NCBI RefSeq assembly: GCF_000971215.1 | Contig: NZ_BBMA01000003.1 | Span: forward strand, 310,001 to 374,000 | Length of the DNA stretch: 64,000 nt | Direction of reading: 5' to 3' | From: Demequina silvatica | GTDB taxonomy: Bacteria; Actinomycetota; Actinomycetes; Actinomycetales; Demequinaceae | In this document: in pieces, positions 1-7,322 of the stretch | Layout of the letters: each line of letters opens with the position of its first letter | Numbering within the stretch: the first letter of the stretch is position 1 | The notes under the pieces: model-generated | What the model saw: the letters and a program-made list of their open reading frames with translations, nothing else | Databases searched by the model: none | What the model was told of the DNA's origin: nothing | Translations under genes and position numbers: made by a program

Positions 1-108
1 TGTGACGGTGATCACCCGCGGCCGGGAATGCTCGCGGCCCTCGGTCGGTTGCCGCGTGTGGACGGCGCCGACACCCGAGGCGCCGCACACCGACACCGAG
101 GAGGAACC

Positions 109-609
109 ATGGCTGCCACCACGCCCGTGAAGACCACCGAGTCGACCCCGAAGATCGGCATCAAGGCCGAGGACCTCAAGGCGATCAACGCCGGCCTCGC
201 GCAGGTGGTCTCCGACACCTTCACGCTGTACGTGAAGACCCACGGCTACCACTGGAACGTCACCGGCCCCCACTTCCGCTCGCTGCACCTGCTGTTCGAG
301 GAGCAGTACCAGGAGCTGTGGGCCGCGGTCGACGTGGTCGCGGAGCGCATGCGCGCGCTCGGCTCCGGCGCACCCGGATCCTTCGCCGAGTTCCTCGAGC
401 ACGCGTCCATCAAGGACAACGAGCGCACCGCGGACGCGATGACGATGGTGGAGAACCTCGCCCGCGACCACGAGACCCTCGCGCGACTCATCCGCCCGCT
501 CGTCGAGGTCGCCGAGGACGCCGGCGACGGCGCCACCGCGGACCTGTTCAACGCGCGCCTCGCGGCGCACGAGCAGGCCGCGTGGATGCTGCGGTCGTTC
601 GCCGCGTAA
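109..609 (+). CDS. dps: Dps family DNA-binding ferritin-like protein
   Basis: This 166-residue protein has the Dps ferroxidase signature: HWNVTGPHF near residue 47, then LLFEEQYQEL and DVVAERMRALG. Dps dodecamers oxidise and store Fe(II) with peroxide and coat DNA in stressed cells. The length matches the family. The start at 109 is chosen because GAGGAGG lies 5 to 10 bases upstream and the preceding in-frame residues are low complexity. The Thr/Lys-rich N-terminal tail (about 20 residues) could bind DNA. The gene stands alone and converges on the aldo-keto reductase gene across a strong shared hairpin. A copy of the dispersed GGGACGATGCG motif lies 5 bases after the stop codon. Confidence 0.95.
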   Translation: MAATTPVKTTESTPKIGIKAEDLKAINAGLAQVVSDTFTLYVKTHGYHWNVTGPHFRSLHLLFEEQYQELWAAVDVVAERMRALGSGAPGSFAEFLEHASIKDNERTADAMTMVENLARDHETLARLIRPLVEVAEDAGDGATADLFNARLAAHEQAAWMLRSFAA

Positions 610-613
610 CCCC

Positions 614-624
614 CGCATCGTCCC
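614..624 (-). repeat. Dispersed GGGACGATGCG motif (family entry)
   Basis: This is the first copy of an 11-base motif, GGGACGATGCG (complement CGCATCGTCCC), repeated through the window. Other intergenic copies start at 5195, 5760, 11655, 16520, 19157, 19180, 26717, 26768, 29699, 30183, 32385 and 35579. Copies inside genes start at 8861, 14054, 14190, 18458, 28259, 31014, 34116, 35418, 38934, 40276, 40602, 41896, 42940, 44508, 44527, 45173, 47194, 47263, 49130, 51082, 51782, 55214, 55643, 58572, 61148 and 61927. The 10-base core GGACGATGCG is the shared part. Flanks tend to be G-rich on the 5' side and CGGG/CCGG-like on the 3' side. Its function is unknown. The copies at 45173 and 61927 fall on conserved protein motifs and may be coincidental. 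Confidence 0.9.
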
Positions 625-640
625 TCCCCAGGGACACGCA

Positions 641-683
641 CGAGGTCCCCGCCGCCCGGTGAACCCGGGCGACGGGGACCTCG
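641..683. terminator. Bidirectional hairpin between dps and aldo-keto reductase
   Basis: CGAGGTCCCCG (641-651) pairs exactly with CGGGGACCTCG (673-683), and the CCGCCCGG/CCGGGCGA interior extends the stem. The hairpin sits between two convergent genes and has no U-tract on either side, as is common for high-GC terminators. Confidence 0.8.
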
Positions 684-699
684 TCGCATGACGCGCAGG

Positions 700-1632
700 T
701 CAGGGGACGGTGTGGCCCGCCGCGCGGAACATCTCGTACCACTCGGCGCGGGAGAGGTGCACGTCGGCACCCTTCGCCGCGGCCTCCACGCGCGCGGGCG
801 TGGTGGTGCCCAGGACCACCTGCATCTGCGCGGGGTGGCGCGTGAGCCACGCGACGGCGATGGCCTCCGCGGGGACCTCGTACTTCCACGCGAGCCGGTC
901 GATCACGGCGTTGAGCTCCTGGTAGTGCGGGTTGCCCAGGAACGGGCCGTCGAAGAACCGCGACTGGAACGGCGACCACGCCTGGAGCGTGATGTCGTGC
1001 AGGCGGCAGTAGTCGACCACGCCGTTGTCGCGGTCGATCGACTGGTCCAGGTCGCCCATGTTCATCGCGATGCCGCTCGCGATCGCGGGCGCGTGCGTGA
1101 CGGACAGCTGGATCTGGTTGGCGACCAGCGGCTGGCGGACGCTGCGCTTGAGCAGCTCGATCTGGCCGGGCGTGTGGTTGGAGACGCCGAAGTGCCGCAC
1201 CTTGCCGGCCGCGTGGAGCTCGTCGAAGGCGCGCGCGACCTCGTCGGGCTCGACCAGGGCGTCGGGACGGTGGAGCAGCAGGATGTCGATGTAGTCCGTG
1301 CCGAGCGCCTCGAGCGAGCCGTCGACGGACTCGAGGATGTGCTCGTAGGAGAAGTCGAAGTACGGCCCGGGCTGGCGGATGCCGCACTTGGTCTGGATGG
1401 TGAGCGCCTCGCGCTCGGACGGCGTGAGGCGCATGGCCTCCGCGAAGCGCCGCTCGCAGCCGTGGTACGGCGGGCCGTACAGGTCGGCGTGATCGACGAA
1501 GTCGATGCCCGCGTCGAGGGCGGTGCGCACCAGTGCGCGGACCTCCTCGTCGGACTTCTCGACGATGCGCATGAGGCCGAGCACCACGGCGGGCGCGGTG
1601 ATCTCGGTACCGGGAAGGGTGAAGGTCTTCAT
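700..1632 (-). CDS. Aldo/keto reductase (YdhF-like)
   Basis: A 310-residue NADPH-dependent oxidoreductase of the aldo-keto reductase superfamily, a TIM barrel expected in the cytosol. Visible signatures are DFVDHADLYG (catalytic Asp and Tyr region), the Lys of TIQTKCGI, LLHRPD, VSNHTPGQI and the C-terminal GTTTPAR cofactor loop. The overall pattern is closest to E. coli YdhF. The true substrate cannot be read from sequence. I place the start at 1632 (MKTFTLPG) rather than 1647 because GGAAGATGG precedes it at a suitable distance. It is divergent from a LysR gene with a palindrome between them, so LysR control is likely. Confidence 0.85.
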   Translation of the reverse strand: MKTFTLPGTEITAPAVVLGLMRIVEKSDEEVRALVRTALDAGIDFVDHADLYGPPYHGCERRFAEAMRLTPSEREALTIQTKCGIRQPGPYFDFSYEHILESVDGSLEALGTDYIDILLLHRPDALVEPDEVARAFDELHAAGKVRHFGVSNHTPGQIELLKRSVRQPLVANQIQLSVTHAPAIASGIAMNMGDLDQSIDRDNGVVDYCRLHDITLQAWSPFQSRFFDGPFLGNPHYQELNAVIDRLAWKYEVPAEAIAVAWLTRHPAQMQVVLGTTTPARVEAAAKGADVHLSRAEWYEMFRAAGHTVP

Positions 1633-1695
1633 GGGTCCATCTTCCATTCAGGCGACGTCTTGCGTCGCGGTCTCGTCATCGAGGGTCGCGGCGAG

Positions 1696-1717
1696 TCTAG
1701 GAAGGTCGTAACCTAGA
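1696..1717. promoter_or_regulatory. Palindromic candidate LysR operator
   Basis: TCTAGG (1696-1701) and CCTAGA (1712-1717) form a perfect 6-base inverted repeat with a 10-base spacer, inside the gap between the divergent aldo-keto reductase and LysR genes. The position and the T-N11-A-like symmetry fit a LysR-type operator. No binding data are available. Confidence 0.5.
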
Positions 1718-1762
1718 AGTCCAACGCATGCAAGTCATGAGTTTCATCACCGGAGGCGATGA

Positions 1763-2713
1763 ATGGATCTGCGCCAGATGGAGTACGTGGTCGCCGTCGC
1801 GGACGAGCGCCACTTCACGCGCGCCGCCTCGCTCGTCGGGGTGTCGCAGTCGGGGCTGTCGGCGTCGGTGCGCGCGCTCGAGGAGGAGCTGGGCGCGCCG
1901 CTGTTCGACCGCACCACGCGCCGCGTCGAGCTCACCGAGGCCGGCCGCGCCTTCGTGCCGTACGCGCGCACGCTGCTCGCGCACGCGACCCGGGCGCGGG
2001 ACGCCGTGGTCGACGCGACCAGGGAGGTGTCCGGGATCCTGCGGATCGGCGCCGAGCAGTGCCTCGGGATCGTGGACGTCGCCGCGCTGCTCGAGCGCTT
2101 CCACCACCGCCACCCGCAGGTCGAGGTGCACTACGTGGAGGCGGGCTCGCACGACCTGGTGGCGCGCGTCCGCGCCGGCGAGCTCGACGCCGCCTTCGTC
2201 GCGGCCGCCGGCCACCTGGGCGCGCTTCCCAGCCGGACGCTGGGCGAGGAGGACCTGGTGCTGCTGTGCCCGCCGGGCCACGCGGCCGCGCAGGCGCCCG
2301 GCGTGGGCTGGGCGGACCTCGCGGGCTTCGACTTCGTGGACTTCCATCCGTCCTGGGCCATGCGGCCGTTGAACGATGCGGCGGTCGCCGCGGCCGGCGG
2401 CGACCGGCGGGTGCGGTTCACCGTGGGCGACGTGCACACGCTCATCTCGTTCGTCGGCCGCGGTCTCGGCGTCGCGGTGGTGCCCGCGCATGTGGCGGCC
2501 AAGCCCGAGGCGGCCGGCCTGGTCGCGGTGCCGCTCGAGGGCGGGCGGGGGAGATGGACCGTGTCCGCGGTGTGGTCCCCGCGGGACCGCGCCGACTCCC
2601 CGACGCCGCACCTGCTCGCGCTCCTCGACGCCGGGTACGGCGCATGCGCCCCGGCACGCCACGAGGGCCCCCACTCGACGGTGGAGGCCCTCGCGGGCAG
2701 TGCTCAGATGTAG
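1763..2713 (+). CDS. LysR family transcriptional regulator
   Basis: A 316-residue LysR-type regulator. The N-terminal winged helix-turn-helix is residues 1-60 ([20 protein letters not shown], then [24 protein letters not shown] and [15 protein letters not shown]). The ligand-binding domain runs from about residue 90 to 295. The start at 1763 has GGAGG six bases upstream. It is divergent from the aldo-keto reductase, its probable target, and may also be autoregulated. The last ten codons overlap the convergent cysE gene, and a strong hairpin lies within the 3' coding end, so the final 20 residues are poorly conserved tail. Confidence 0.9.
   Translation: MDLRQMEYVVAVADERHFTRAASLVGVSQSGLSASVRALEEELGAPLFDRTTRRVELTEAGRAFVPYARTLLAHATRARDAVVDATREVSGILRIGAEQCLGIVDVAALLERFHHRHPQVEVHYVEAGSHDLVARVRAGELDAAFVAAAGHLGALPSRTLGEEDLVLLCPPGHAAAQAPGVGWADLAGFDFVDFHPSWAMRPLNDAAVAAAGGDRRVRFTVGDVHTLISFVGRGLGVAVVPAHVAAKPEAAGLVAVPLEGGRGRWTVSAVWSPRDRADSPTPHLLALLDAGYGACAPARHEGPHSTVEALAGSAQM
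2662..2693. terminator. Hairpin at the LysR/cysE convergent boundary
   Basis: CGAGGGCC (2662-2669) pairs with GGCCCTCG (2686-2693), with CCAC/GTGG continuing inside. It lies just past the cysE stop on the minus strand and inside the end of the LysR gene, so it most likely ends cysK-cysE transcripts. Confidence 0.6.
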
Positions 2714-3351
2714 TACATCGCCGGCTCGCGCACCGGCTCCGGCGGCGCGTCCGGGTTGGGGTGGCGGTGCGAGTCGCCCGAGTCCACGGCCGAGGCGGCC
2801 GTCGAGGCCTCGGTGGGTCCGGGGTGGTTGCGGATGACGGCGGGGATGCCCACCGCGGTCGCGCCGTCCGGCACGTCCTTCACCACCACGGCATTCGCGC
2901 CGATCCGGGCGTCGGGTCCCACGCGCAGCGGCCCCAGCACCTTGGCTCCCGCACCGATGACCACGCGGTCGCCGATGGTCGGGTGGCGCTTGCCCGGGCT
3001 CATGGTGGTGCCGCCCAGGTTGATGCCGTTGAACATCAGCACGTCGTCGCCCACCACCGCGGTCTCGCCGATCACCACGCCGCTGCCGTGGTCGATGAAC
3101 ACGCGGCGGCCCAGCTGGGCCCCCGGGTGGATCTCGATGCCGGTCACACGGCGCGCGTACTGCGACAGCAGGCGCGCGTACGAGCGCATGTTCCGCTGCC
3201 ACAGCCAGTGCGCCACCCGGTGGTACCAGACGGCATGGACTCCCTGGTAGGAGCCTGCGATCACCCACCATGCAGGCGCGGCGGGGTCCCGCTTCTGCAC
3301 GGTGCGGACGTCCTCGAGCGCTCGGGCGAGCGCTCCGATCTCGGATGCCAT
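2704..3351 (-). CDS. cysE: Serine O-acetyltransferase
   Basis: A 215-residue serine acetyltransferase, which makes O-acetylserine from serine and acetyl-CoA in the first committed step of cysteine synthesis. The left-handed beta-helix hexapeptide repeats are visible from about residue 65 ([10 protein letters not shown], then [45 protein letters not shown]). The catalytic His lies in FIDHGSG. The length matches the short EpsC/CysE form of Gram-positives, followed by a Pro-rich C-terminal tail ending in MYYI; such tails often dock into the CysK active site. It lies 53 bases downstream of cysK on the same strand and is presumably co-transcribed with it. It overlaps the convergent LysR gene by 10 bases. 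Confidence 0.93.
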   Translation of the reverse strand: MASEIGALARALEDVRTVQKRDPAAPAWWVIAGSYQGVHAVWYHRVAHWLWQRNMRSYARLLSQYARRVTGIEIHPGAQLGRRVFIDHGSGVVIGETAVVGDDVLMFNGINLGGTTMSPGKRHPTIGDRVVIGAGAKVLGPLRVGPDARIGANAVVVKDVPDGATAVGIPAVIRNHPGPTEASTAASAVDSGDSHRHPNPDAPPEPVREPAMYYI

Positions 3352-3404
3352 CTGGGTACCTCCGGGTGGGGACTGCTGGGGACGTGAGGAGGGCGTGACG
3401 AGCG

Positions 3405-4340
3405 TCAGTCCATGAGGTCCGAGTAGAGGACCGAGGACAGGTAGCGCTCGCCGAAGGACGGGATGATCGCGACGATGGTCTTGCCGGCGTTCTCGGGACG
3501 CTTCGCGACCTCGATGGCGGCGTGGAGCGCCGCGCCCGAGGAGATGCCCACCAGGAGGCCCTCCTTGCGCGCCGCCGCACGGGCGGTGGCGACCGCGGTC
3601 TCCGCGTCGACGTCGAAGATCTCGTCGTAGATCTCGGTGTTGAGGATCTCGGGCACGAAGTTCGCGCCGATGCCCTGGATCTTGTGCGGGCCGGGCTGGC
3701 CGCCGTTGAGGATGGGCGACTCGGCGGGCTCGACGCCGATGATCTGCACGCCGGGCTTGCGGGCCTTGAGGACCTCGCCCACGCCGGTGATCGTGCCGCC
3801 GGTGCCGATGCCGGCGATGACGATGTCGACCTCGCCGTCGGTGTCGTTCCAGATCTCCTCCGCGGTGGTGCGGCGGTGGATGGCCGGGTTGGCCTCGTTC
3901 GCGAACTGACGGGCCAGGATCGAGCCGGGGCGCTCCTCGGCGATCTTGTTCGCGGCCTCGACCGCGCCGCGCATGCCCTCGGGGCCGGGGGTGAGGACGA
4001 GCTCCGCACCGAAGGCACGCAGCAGGGCGCGGCGCTCCTTGGACATCGTCTCGGGCATGGTGAGCACCACCTTGTAGCCGCGCGCGGCGCCGACCATGGC
4101 GAGCGCGATGCCGGTGTTGCCGGAGGTGGCCTCGACGATGGTGCCGCCCTCGGACAGCGAGCCGTCCGCCTCGGCGGCGTCGACGATGGCGACGCCCAGG
4201 CGGTCCTTGACGGAGTTCGCGGGGTTGTAGAACTCGAGCTTGCCGAGCACGGTCGCGTCGACGCCCTCGGCGAGGGCGTTGATCTTGACCAGCGGGGTGT
4301 TGCCGATGAGGGCGGTCACGTCCTCGTAGATGCGTGCCAT
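3405..4340 (-). CDS. cysK: Cysteine synthase A (O-acetylserine sulfhydrylase)
   Basis: A 311-residue PLP enzyme that condenses O-acetylserine with sulfide to give cysteine. Signatures include the PLP lysine in NSVKDR (near residue 42), the substrate loop [10 protein letters not shown], the phosphate-binding GTGGTITG, and GISSGAAL. The start at 4340 (MARIYEDV) is preceded by GAGGAAG eight bases upstream; the 16 extra upstream codons are unlikely to be translated. It is first in a cysK-cysE operon. The leader upstream holds a short Cys-rich ORF (4477-4578) followed immediately by a long hairpin, so transcription attenuation by cysteine availability is likely. Confidence 0.96.
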   Translation of the reverse strand: MARIYEDVTALIGNTPLVKINALAEGVDATVLGKLEFYNPANSVKDRLGVAIVDAAEADGSLSEGGTIVEATSGNTGIALAMVGAARGYKVVLTMPETMSKERRALLRAFGAELVLTPGPEGMRGAVEAANKIAEERPGSILARQFANEANPAIHRRTTAEEIWNDTDGEVDIVIAGIGTGGTITGVGEVLKARKPGVQIIGVEPAESPILNGGQPGPHKIQGIGANFVPEILNTEIYDEIFDVDAETAVATARAAARKEGLLVGISSGAALHAAIEVAKRPENAGKTIVAIIPSFGERYLSSVLYSDLMD

Positions 4341-4420
4341 GGGTTTACTTCCTCTTTTCCCTTGAGAGGTGGGGACTTCTGGGTGCACAACACAGGAGCA
4401 TCGCGATTGATGCCGGGGCG

Positions 4421-4476
4421 AGCGCTGGGTGAGGGCGAGGCTCGGCGGCTAGGCCGGGCGAGGCGCTTCCAGCGCT
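4421..4476 (-). promoter_or_regulatory. Hairpin between Cys leader peptide and cysK (attenuator candidate)
   Basis: AGCGCTGG (4421-4428) and CCAGCGCT (4469-4476) are perfect inverted repeats closing a GC-rich interior that contains a further CTCG/CGAG pair. In the cysK transcript this structure begins directly after the leader peptide stop codon, where a ribosome stalled on Cys codons would influence its folding. No U-tract follows, so termination could be Rho-dependent. Confidence 0.6.
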
Positions 4477-4578
4477 CTACAGACAGCAGCAGCCGCAGCA
4501 GCGGCAGCGGGTGTCACAGGGAGCGCACGTCGGGACGGCAGAGGCGGGTGCGGGGGCCGCACTGCGCTCGATGCTCAT
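4477..4578 (-). CDS. Cys-rich leader peptide of the cysK operon
   Basis: This is a 33-codon ORF too short for usual gene callers. The peptide begins MSIERSAAPAP and ends CDTRCRCCGCCCL, with eight Cys in the last 16 residues. AAAGG lies eight bases before its ATG, and a TAGCCT -10 element lies about 30 bases upstream. Cys-rich short ORFs upstream of cysteine-related operons act as cysteine-responsive attenuators in mycobacteria (established knowledge). Here the position 136 bases ahead of cysK, the run of Cys codons at the end, and the hairpin abutting the stop codon all fit that role. The peptide itself probably has no function once released. Confidence 0.8.
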   Translation of the reverse strand: MSIERSAAPAPASAVPTCAPCDTRCRCCGCCCL

Positions 4579-4607
4579 CGTCCAGACCTTTCGTGGGCTT
4601 CGGGGTC

Positions 4608-4613
4608 AGGCTA
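4608..4613 (-). promoter_or_regulatory. -10 element of the cysK leader transcript
   Basis: On the minus strand TAGCCT lies about 30 bases upstream of the leader peptide ATG, the same hexamer used at several other promoters in the window. It would start the mRNA near 4601, ahead of the leader ribosome-binding site. No clear -35 is seen. Confidence 0.5.
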
Positions 4614-4714
4614 GCGCCGCGCCCGCGGCCGGGGCAACCCTTCGCGCGCATCGCCGCGCCTGCTATTACGGTGGGACCAGGGGCGCGCCCCGAGCGCCCC
4701 GCGAAGGAGGGGTC

Positions 4715-5188
4715 ATGCCCGGGCCGCTGGATGTCTCGGTCGAGCGCGAGGGGCTGGTGCCCGCCGCCGCGAAGGACGTCTGGCACGCGCTGACGGACCC
4801 CGACCTCCGCGTCGAGGTCTTCACCATGGTGAGCCAGGCCGTCACGGAGGCCGGTATCCCGGGTGAGGTGGGGCACGTCCTCCAGCTCACCGAGACCGAC
4901 GCCAGCAGCGACCCCGTGGTGGTGCGCCTCACCACCGTCGCCGCGGACCCGTACCACCGCCTGGTCCAGGAGAGGGTGGGCGAGGACGGCACGTTCACGT
5001 GCACCACGTTCCTGTCCGAGTCCGAGGACGGGACCCTGGTGCGGCGCGTCTTCCACGTCTATCACGCGGACCCGTCCATCGCGGAGCGCGCGATGCGGCG
5101 CGCGATCTCCCGGTTCTTCACCCTGGGCGGCACGGTGCGGCTCAAGGCCGACATCGGAGACCTCATCAGGCACTTCTCCTCGCGATGA
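4715..5188 (+). CDS. SRPBCC family protein
   Basis: A 157-residue protein with the START/SRPBCC (polyketide cyclase-like) pattern. It begins with a strand containing SVEREGLVPAAAKDVWHALTDPDL, later has an alternating strand region, and ends with a long C-terminal helix (SIAERAMRRAISRFFTLGG...). Such folds hold hydrophobic ligands, and the ligand here is unknown. AAGGAGG precedes the ATG at 4715, which rules out the longer upstream frame. The next gene encodes a paralogue of the same length with a similar opening (VSVEREIAATVERVWEIITD). Confidence 0.75.
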   Translation: MPGPLDVSVEREGLVPAAAKDVWHALTDPDLRVEVFTMVSQAVTEAGIPGEVGHVLQLTETDASSDPVVVRLTTVAADPYHRLVQERVGEDGTFTCTTFLSESEDGTLVRRVFHVYHADPSIAERAMRRAISRFFTLGGTVRLKADIGDLIRHFSSR

Positions 5189-5261
5189 GCGCGGGGGACG
5201 ATGCGGGGGCCGGGGGCTGCGCGGGATAGCCTGGGCGGACGGCCGGCAGAGGGGATCGACG

Positions 5262-5732
5262 ATGGTCGGGCACAGTGTGAGCGTCGAGCGCGAGATCGCG
5301 GCGACCGTGGAGCGGGTCTGGGAGATCATCACCGACCTCGACTACGCGGCGGAGGTGATCCCGGCGATCGTCAGCCTCGAGCGTCTCGCGGGCGAGGGCT
5401 ACGAGGTCGGCGTCCGGTGGCGCGAGACCCGCAAGATGTGGGGCCGCGAGGAGACCGAGGAGATGGAGGTGGTGGCGTCCGAGGCGCCGCGCACCACCAG
5501 CATCCACGCCGAGTCCCGCGGCACGCGGTACCTCACCGTGTACACGCTCGAGCCCACGGGCTCCGGCACACGCCTGGTGTGCGACTTCTCGGCGGAGACC
5601 CCGGACCCGGGCCCGGCGCAGCGGATCGGCTGGTTCGTCTTCGGCAGGGCGGGCATGCGGGCGACTCGCAAGGCGCTCGACCAGGACCTCGCGCACATCG
5701 CGGCCGCCGCCGAGGGCCGCGAGCCCGCCTGA
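5262..5732 (+). CDS. SRPBCC family protein
   Basis: This 156-residue protein is a paralogue of the preceding gene. Its opening VSVEREIAATVERVWEIITDLDYAAEVIP is typical of SRPBCC ligand-binding folds, followed by VGVRWRETRKMWG and a C-terminal helix (GMRATRKALDQDLAHIAAAAEG). No catalytic residues can be assigned. A TAGCCT -10 element at 5227-5232 and an AGAGGGG site precede the start. One dispersed motif copy (5195-5205) lies just upstream, between the two paralogues, and another (5760-5770) lies just after the stop. Confidence 0.75.
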   Translation: MVGHSVSVEREIAATVERVWEIITDLDYAAEVIPAIVSLERLAGEGYEVGVRWRETRKMWGREETEEMEVVASEAPRTTSIHAESRGTRYLTVYTLEPTGSGTRLVCDFSAETPDPGPAQRIGWFVFGRAGMRATRKALDQDLAHIAAAAEGREPA

Positions 5733-5844
5733 GGCGACCCGGCCGCGCGACGCGACCCGCGCATCGTCCCCCCTGGTGTCTCACGGCGGCGATACGCTCC
5801 GATGGAAGGGCCGCAGCGGCGGCCCGCGGACCCGGGGAGGGGTC

Positions 5845-6261
5845 ATGGACTGGTTCACGTTCGAGGGCATCGACTGGATCGGGGTGCTCGTCGCGTTCGT
5901 GGTGAGCTTCGCGATCGGGTGGTGGTGGTACTCGCCCGCCGGGTTCTGGAAGGTGTGGCGCGACAAGGCCGGGGTCACCGACGACCTCATGAAGGACGCC
6001 AACATGGGCGCCGCGTTCGGCGGGACCATCGTGTTCAACCTGCTCGGTGTGATCCTGCTCGCGATGCTGATGGTCGGGCTGGGGATCGACTCGTGGGGCG
6101 GCGGGCTGGCGCTCGGCGCGGTGATCGGCCTGGTGTTCCGCGGCGGCGCGCACGCGATCCACAACGGCTTCGCGGTGCGCAGCCCAGGTGTCACGCTCAT
6201 CGACACCGCGCATGACACGGTCGCGCTCGGCATCGCCGGCCTGATCCTCGGGCTGTTCTAG
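5845..6261 (+). CDS. DUF1761 membrane protein
   Basis: A 138-residue integral membrane protein matching the DUF1761 pattern: an N-terminal segment FVVSFAIGWWWYSPAGFWKVW, then FNLLGVILLAMLMVGLG, an internal GAVIGLVFRGGAHAIHNGF, and a terminal HDTVALGIAGLILGLF, giving four predicted membrane segments. The function of the family is unknown. GGGGAGGGG lies close upstream of ATG 5845. A small GGGAA/TTCCC hairpin follows the stop. Confidence 0.8.
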   Translation: MDWFTFEGIDWIGVLVAFVVSFAIGWWWYSPAGFWKVWRDKAGVTDDLMKDANMGAAFGGTIVFNLLGVILLAMLMVGLGIDSWGGGLALGAVIGLVFRGGAHAIHNGFAVRSPGVTLIDTAHDTVALGIAGLILGLF

Positions 6262-6296
6262 GGGAATCTTCCCGGCAGGCGATGGTTGATGCTTGC

Positions 6297-7244
6297 ATGA
6301 CAACTGAGATCGCCTCCACCACCCTCGGATCCCTCGACCTCTCGCGCGCGCCGCTGGCTCTCGGCGGCAACGTGTTCGGCTGGACCGCCGACCGCGACGC
6401 GTCCTTCGCCGTGCTCGACGCCTTCGTCGGCGGCGGCGGGGTCATGATCGACACCGCCGACTCGTACTCGGCGTGGGTCCCCGGCCACTCCGGTGGCGAG
6501 TCCGAGGCCGTCATAGGCGAGTGGCTCGCGCGCCGCGGCGGTCGCGACCGCGTGCTCATCGCGACCAAGGTGAGCCAGCACCCGGAGTTCTCCGGGCTGT
6601 CGGGGGACAACGTCGCGGCGGCCGCGCGGGCGAGCCTCGCGCGCCTCGGCGCGGACCACGTCGACCTCTACTACGCGCACTTCGACGACGAGTCGACGCC
6701 GCTCGAGGAGACCGCCGCGGCCTTCTCCCAGCTGGTCGACGAGGGCCTGGTGCGCGAGTTCGCGCTGTCCAACTACTCGCCCGCGCGCATCGACGCGTGG
6801 CTCGCGATCGTCGAGCGCGAGGGCCTGCACCGGCCCGTCGCGCTGCAGCCGCACTACAACCTGGTCGAGCGCGACTTCGAGGGCGGCCTGCGCGACGCCG
6901 CCGAGCGGCACGGGCTTGGCGTCCTGCCGTACTGGGCGCTCGCGAAGGGCTTCCTCACCGGCAAGTACCGCGACGGCGCGACCGTCGACAGCCCGCGTGC
7001 GGCCGGCGCGTCCGCGTACCTCGACGACCGCGGCCGACGCGTGCTCGCGGCGCTCGACTCGGTGGCGGCGGCGCACGGCGTCGGTGTCGCCTCGGTCGCG
7101 CTCGCGTGGCTGCGCGAGCAGCCCTCGGTGGTCGCGCCCATCGCGTCCGCGCGGACGGTGGAGCAGCTCGAGCCGCTGCTCGTGGCGATGACGCTCGACC
7201 TCTCCGCCGAGGAGATCGGTGCGCTCACGGAGGCCTCGGCATAG
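6297..7244 (+). CDS. Aldo/keto reductase
   Basis: A 315-residue aldo-keto reductase. Signatures are MIDTADSYSAW (catalytic Asp and Tyr), IATKVSQHP (catalytic Lys), LYYAHFDD (His), FALSNYSPARI, and the C-terminal IASARTVEQLEPLL cofactor loop. It resembles the YajO/oxidoreductase Tas-like group rather than the first AKR in this window. The start at 6297 (MTTEIAST) follows a weak ribosome site; a start five codons upstream is also possible. It appears to be monocistronic. A divergent copy of the dispersed motif (GGGACGATGCC) lies immediately after the stop. Confidence 0.85.
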   Translation: MTTEIASTTLGSLDLSRAPLALGGNVFGWTADRDASFAVLDAFVGGGGVMIDTADSYSAWVPGHSGGESEAVIGEWLARRGGRDRVLIATKVSQHPEFSGLSGDNVAAAARASLARLGADHVDLYYAHFDDESTPLEETAAAFSQLVDEGLVREFALSNYSPARIDAWLAIVEREGLHRPVALQPHYNLVERDFEGGLRDAAERHGLGVLPYWALAKGFLTGKYRDGATVDSPRAAGASAYLDDRGRRVLAALDSVAAAHGVGVASVALAWLREQPSVVAPIASARTVEQLEPLLVAMTLDLSAEEIGALTEASA

Positions 7245-7322
7245 GGACGATGCCCGGGTCGCCCAACCCCACGCGCGCGCCGCCGGGCGCGGGGTCGGGT
7301 GGCATGACACGATGCGCGCATC

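Noticed and set aside
1561-1569. GACGATGCG at the start of the first aldo-keto reductase
   Set aside because: The preceding bases are CTC, not GG, and it encodes the common MRIV motif of the gene, so I do not count it as a motif copy. The GCGCATCGTC-type sequence at 38289 (LRIVS in hmuU) was left out for the same reason.
1697-4018. Very long minus-strand ORF (773 residues) across LysR, cysE and cysK
   Set aside because: It is low-complexity Arg/Ser/Pro/Ala translation that overlaps three well-identified genes in other frames. Such shadow ORFs are common in high-GC DNA.
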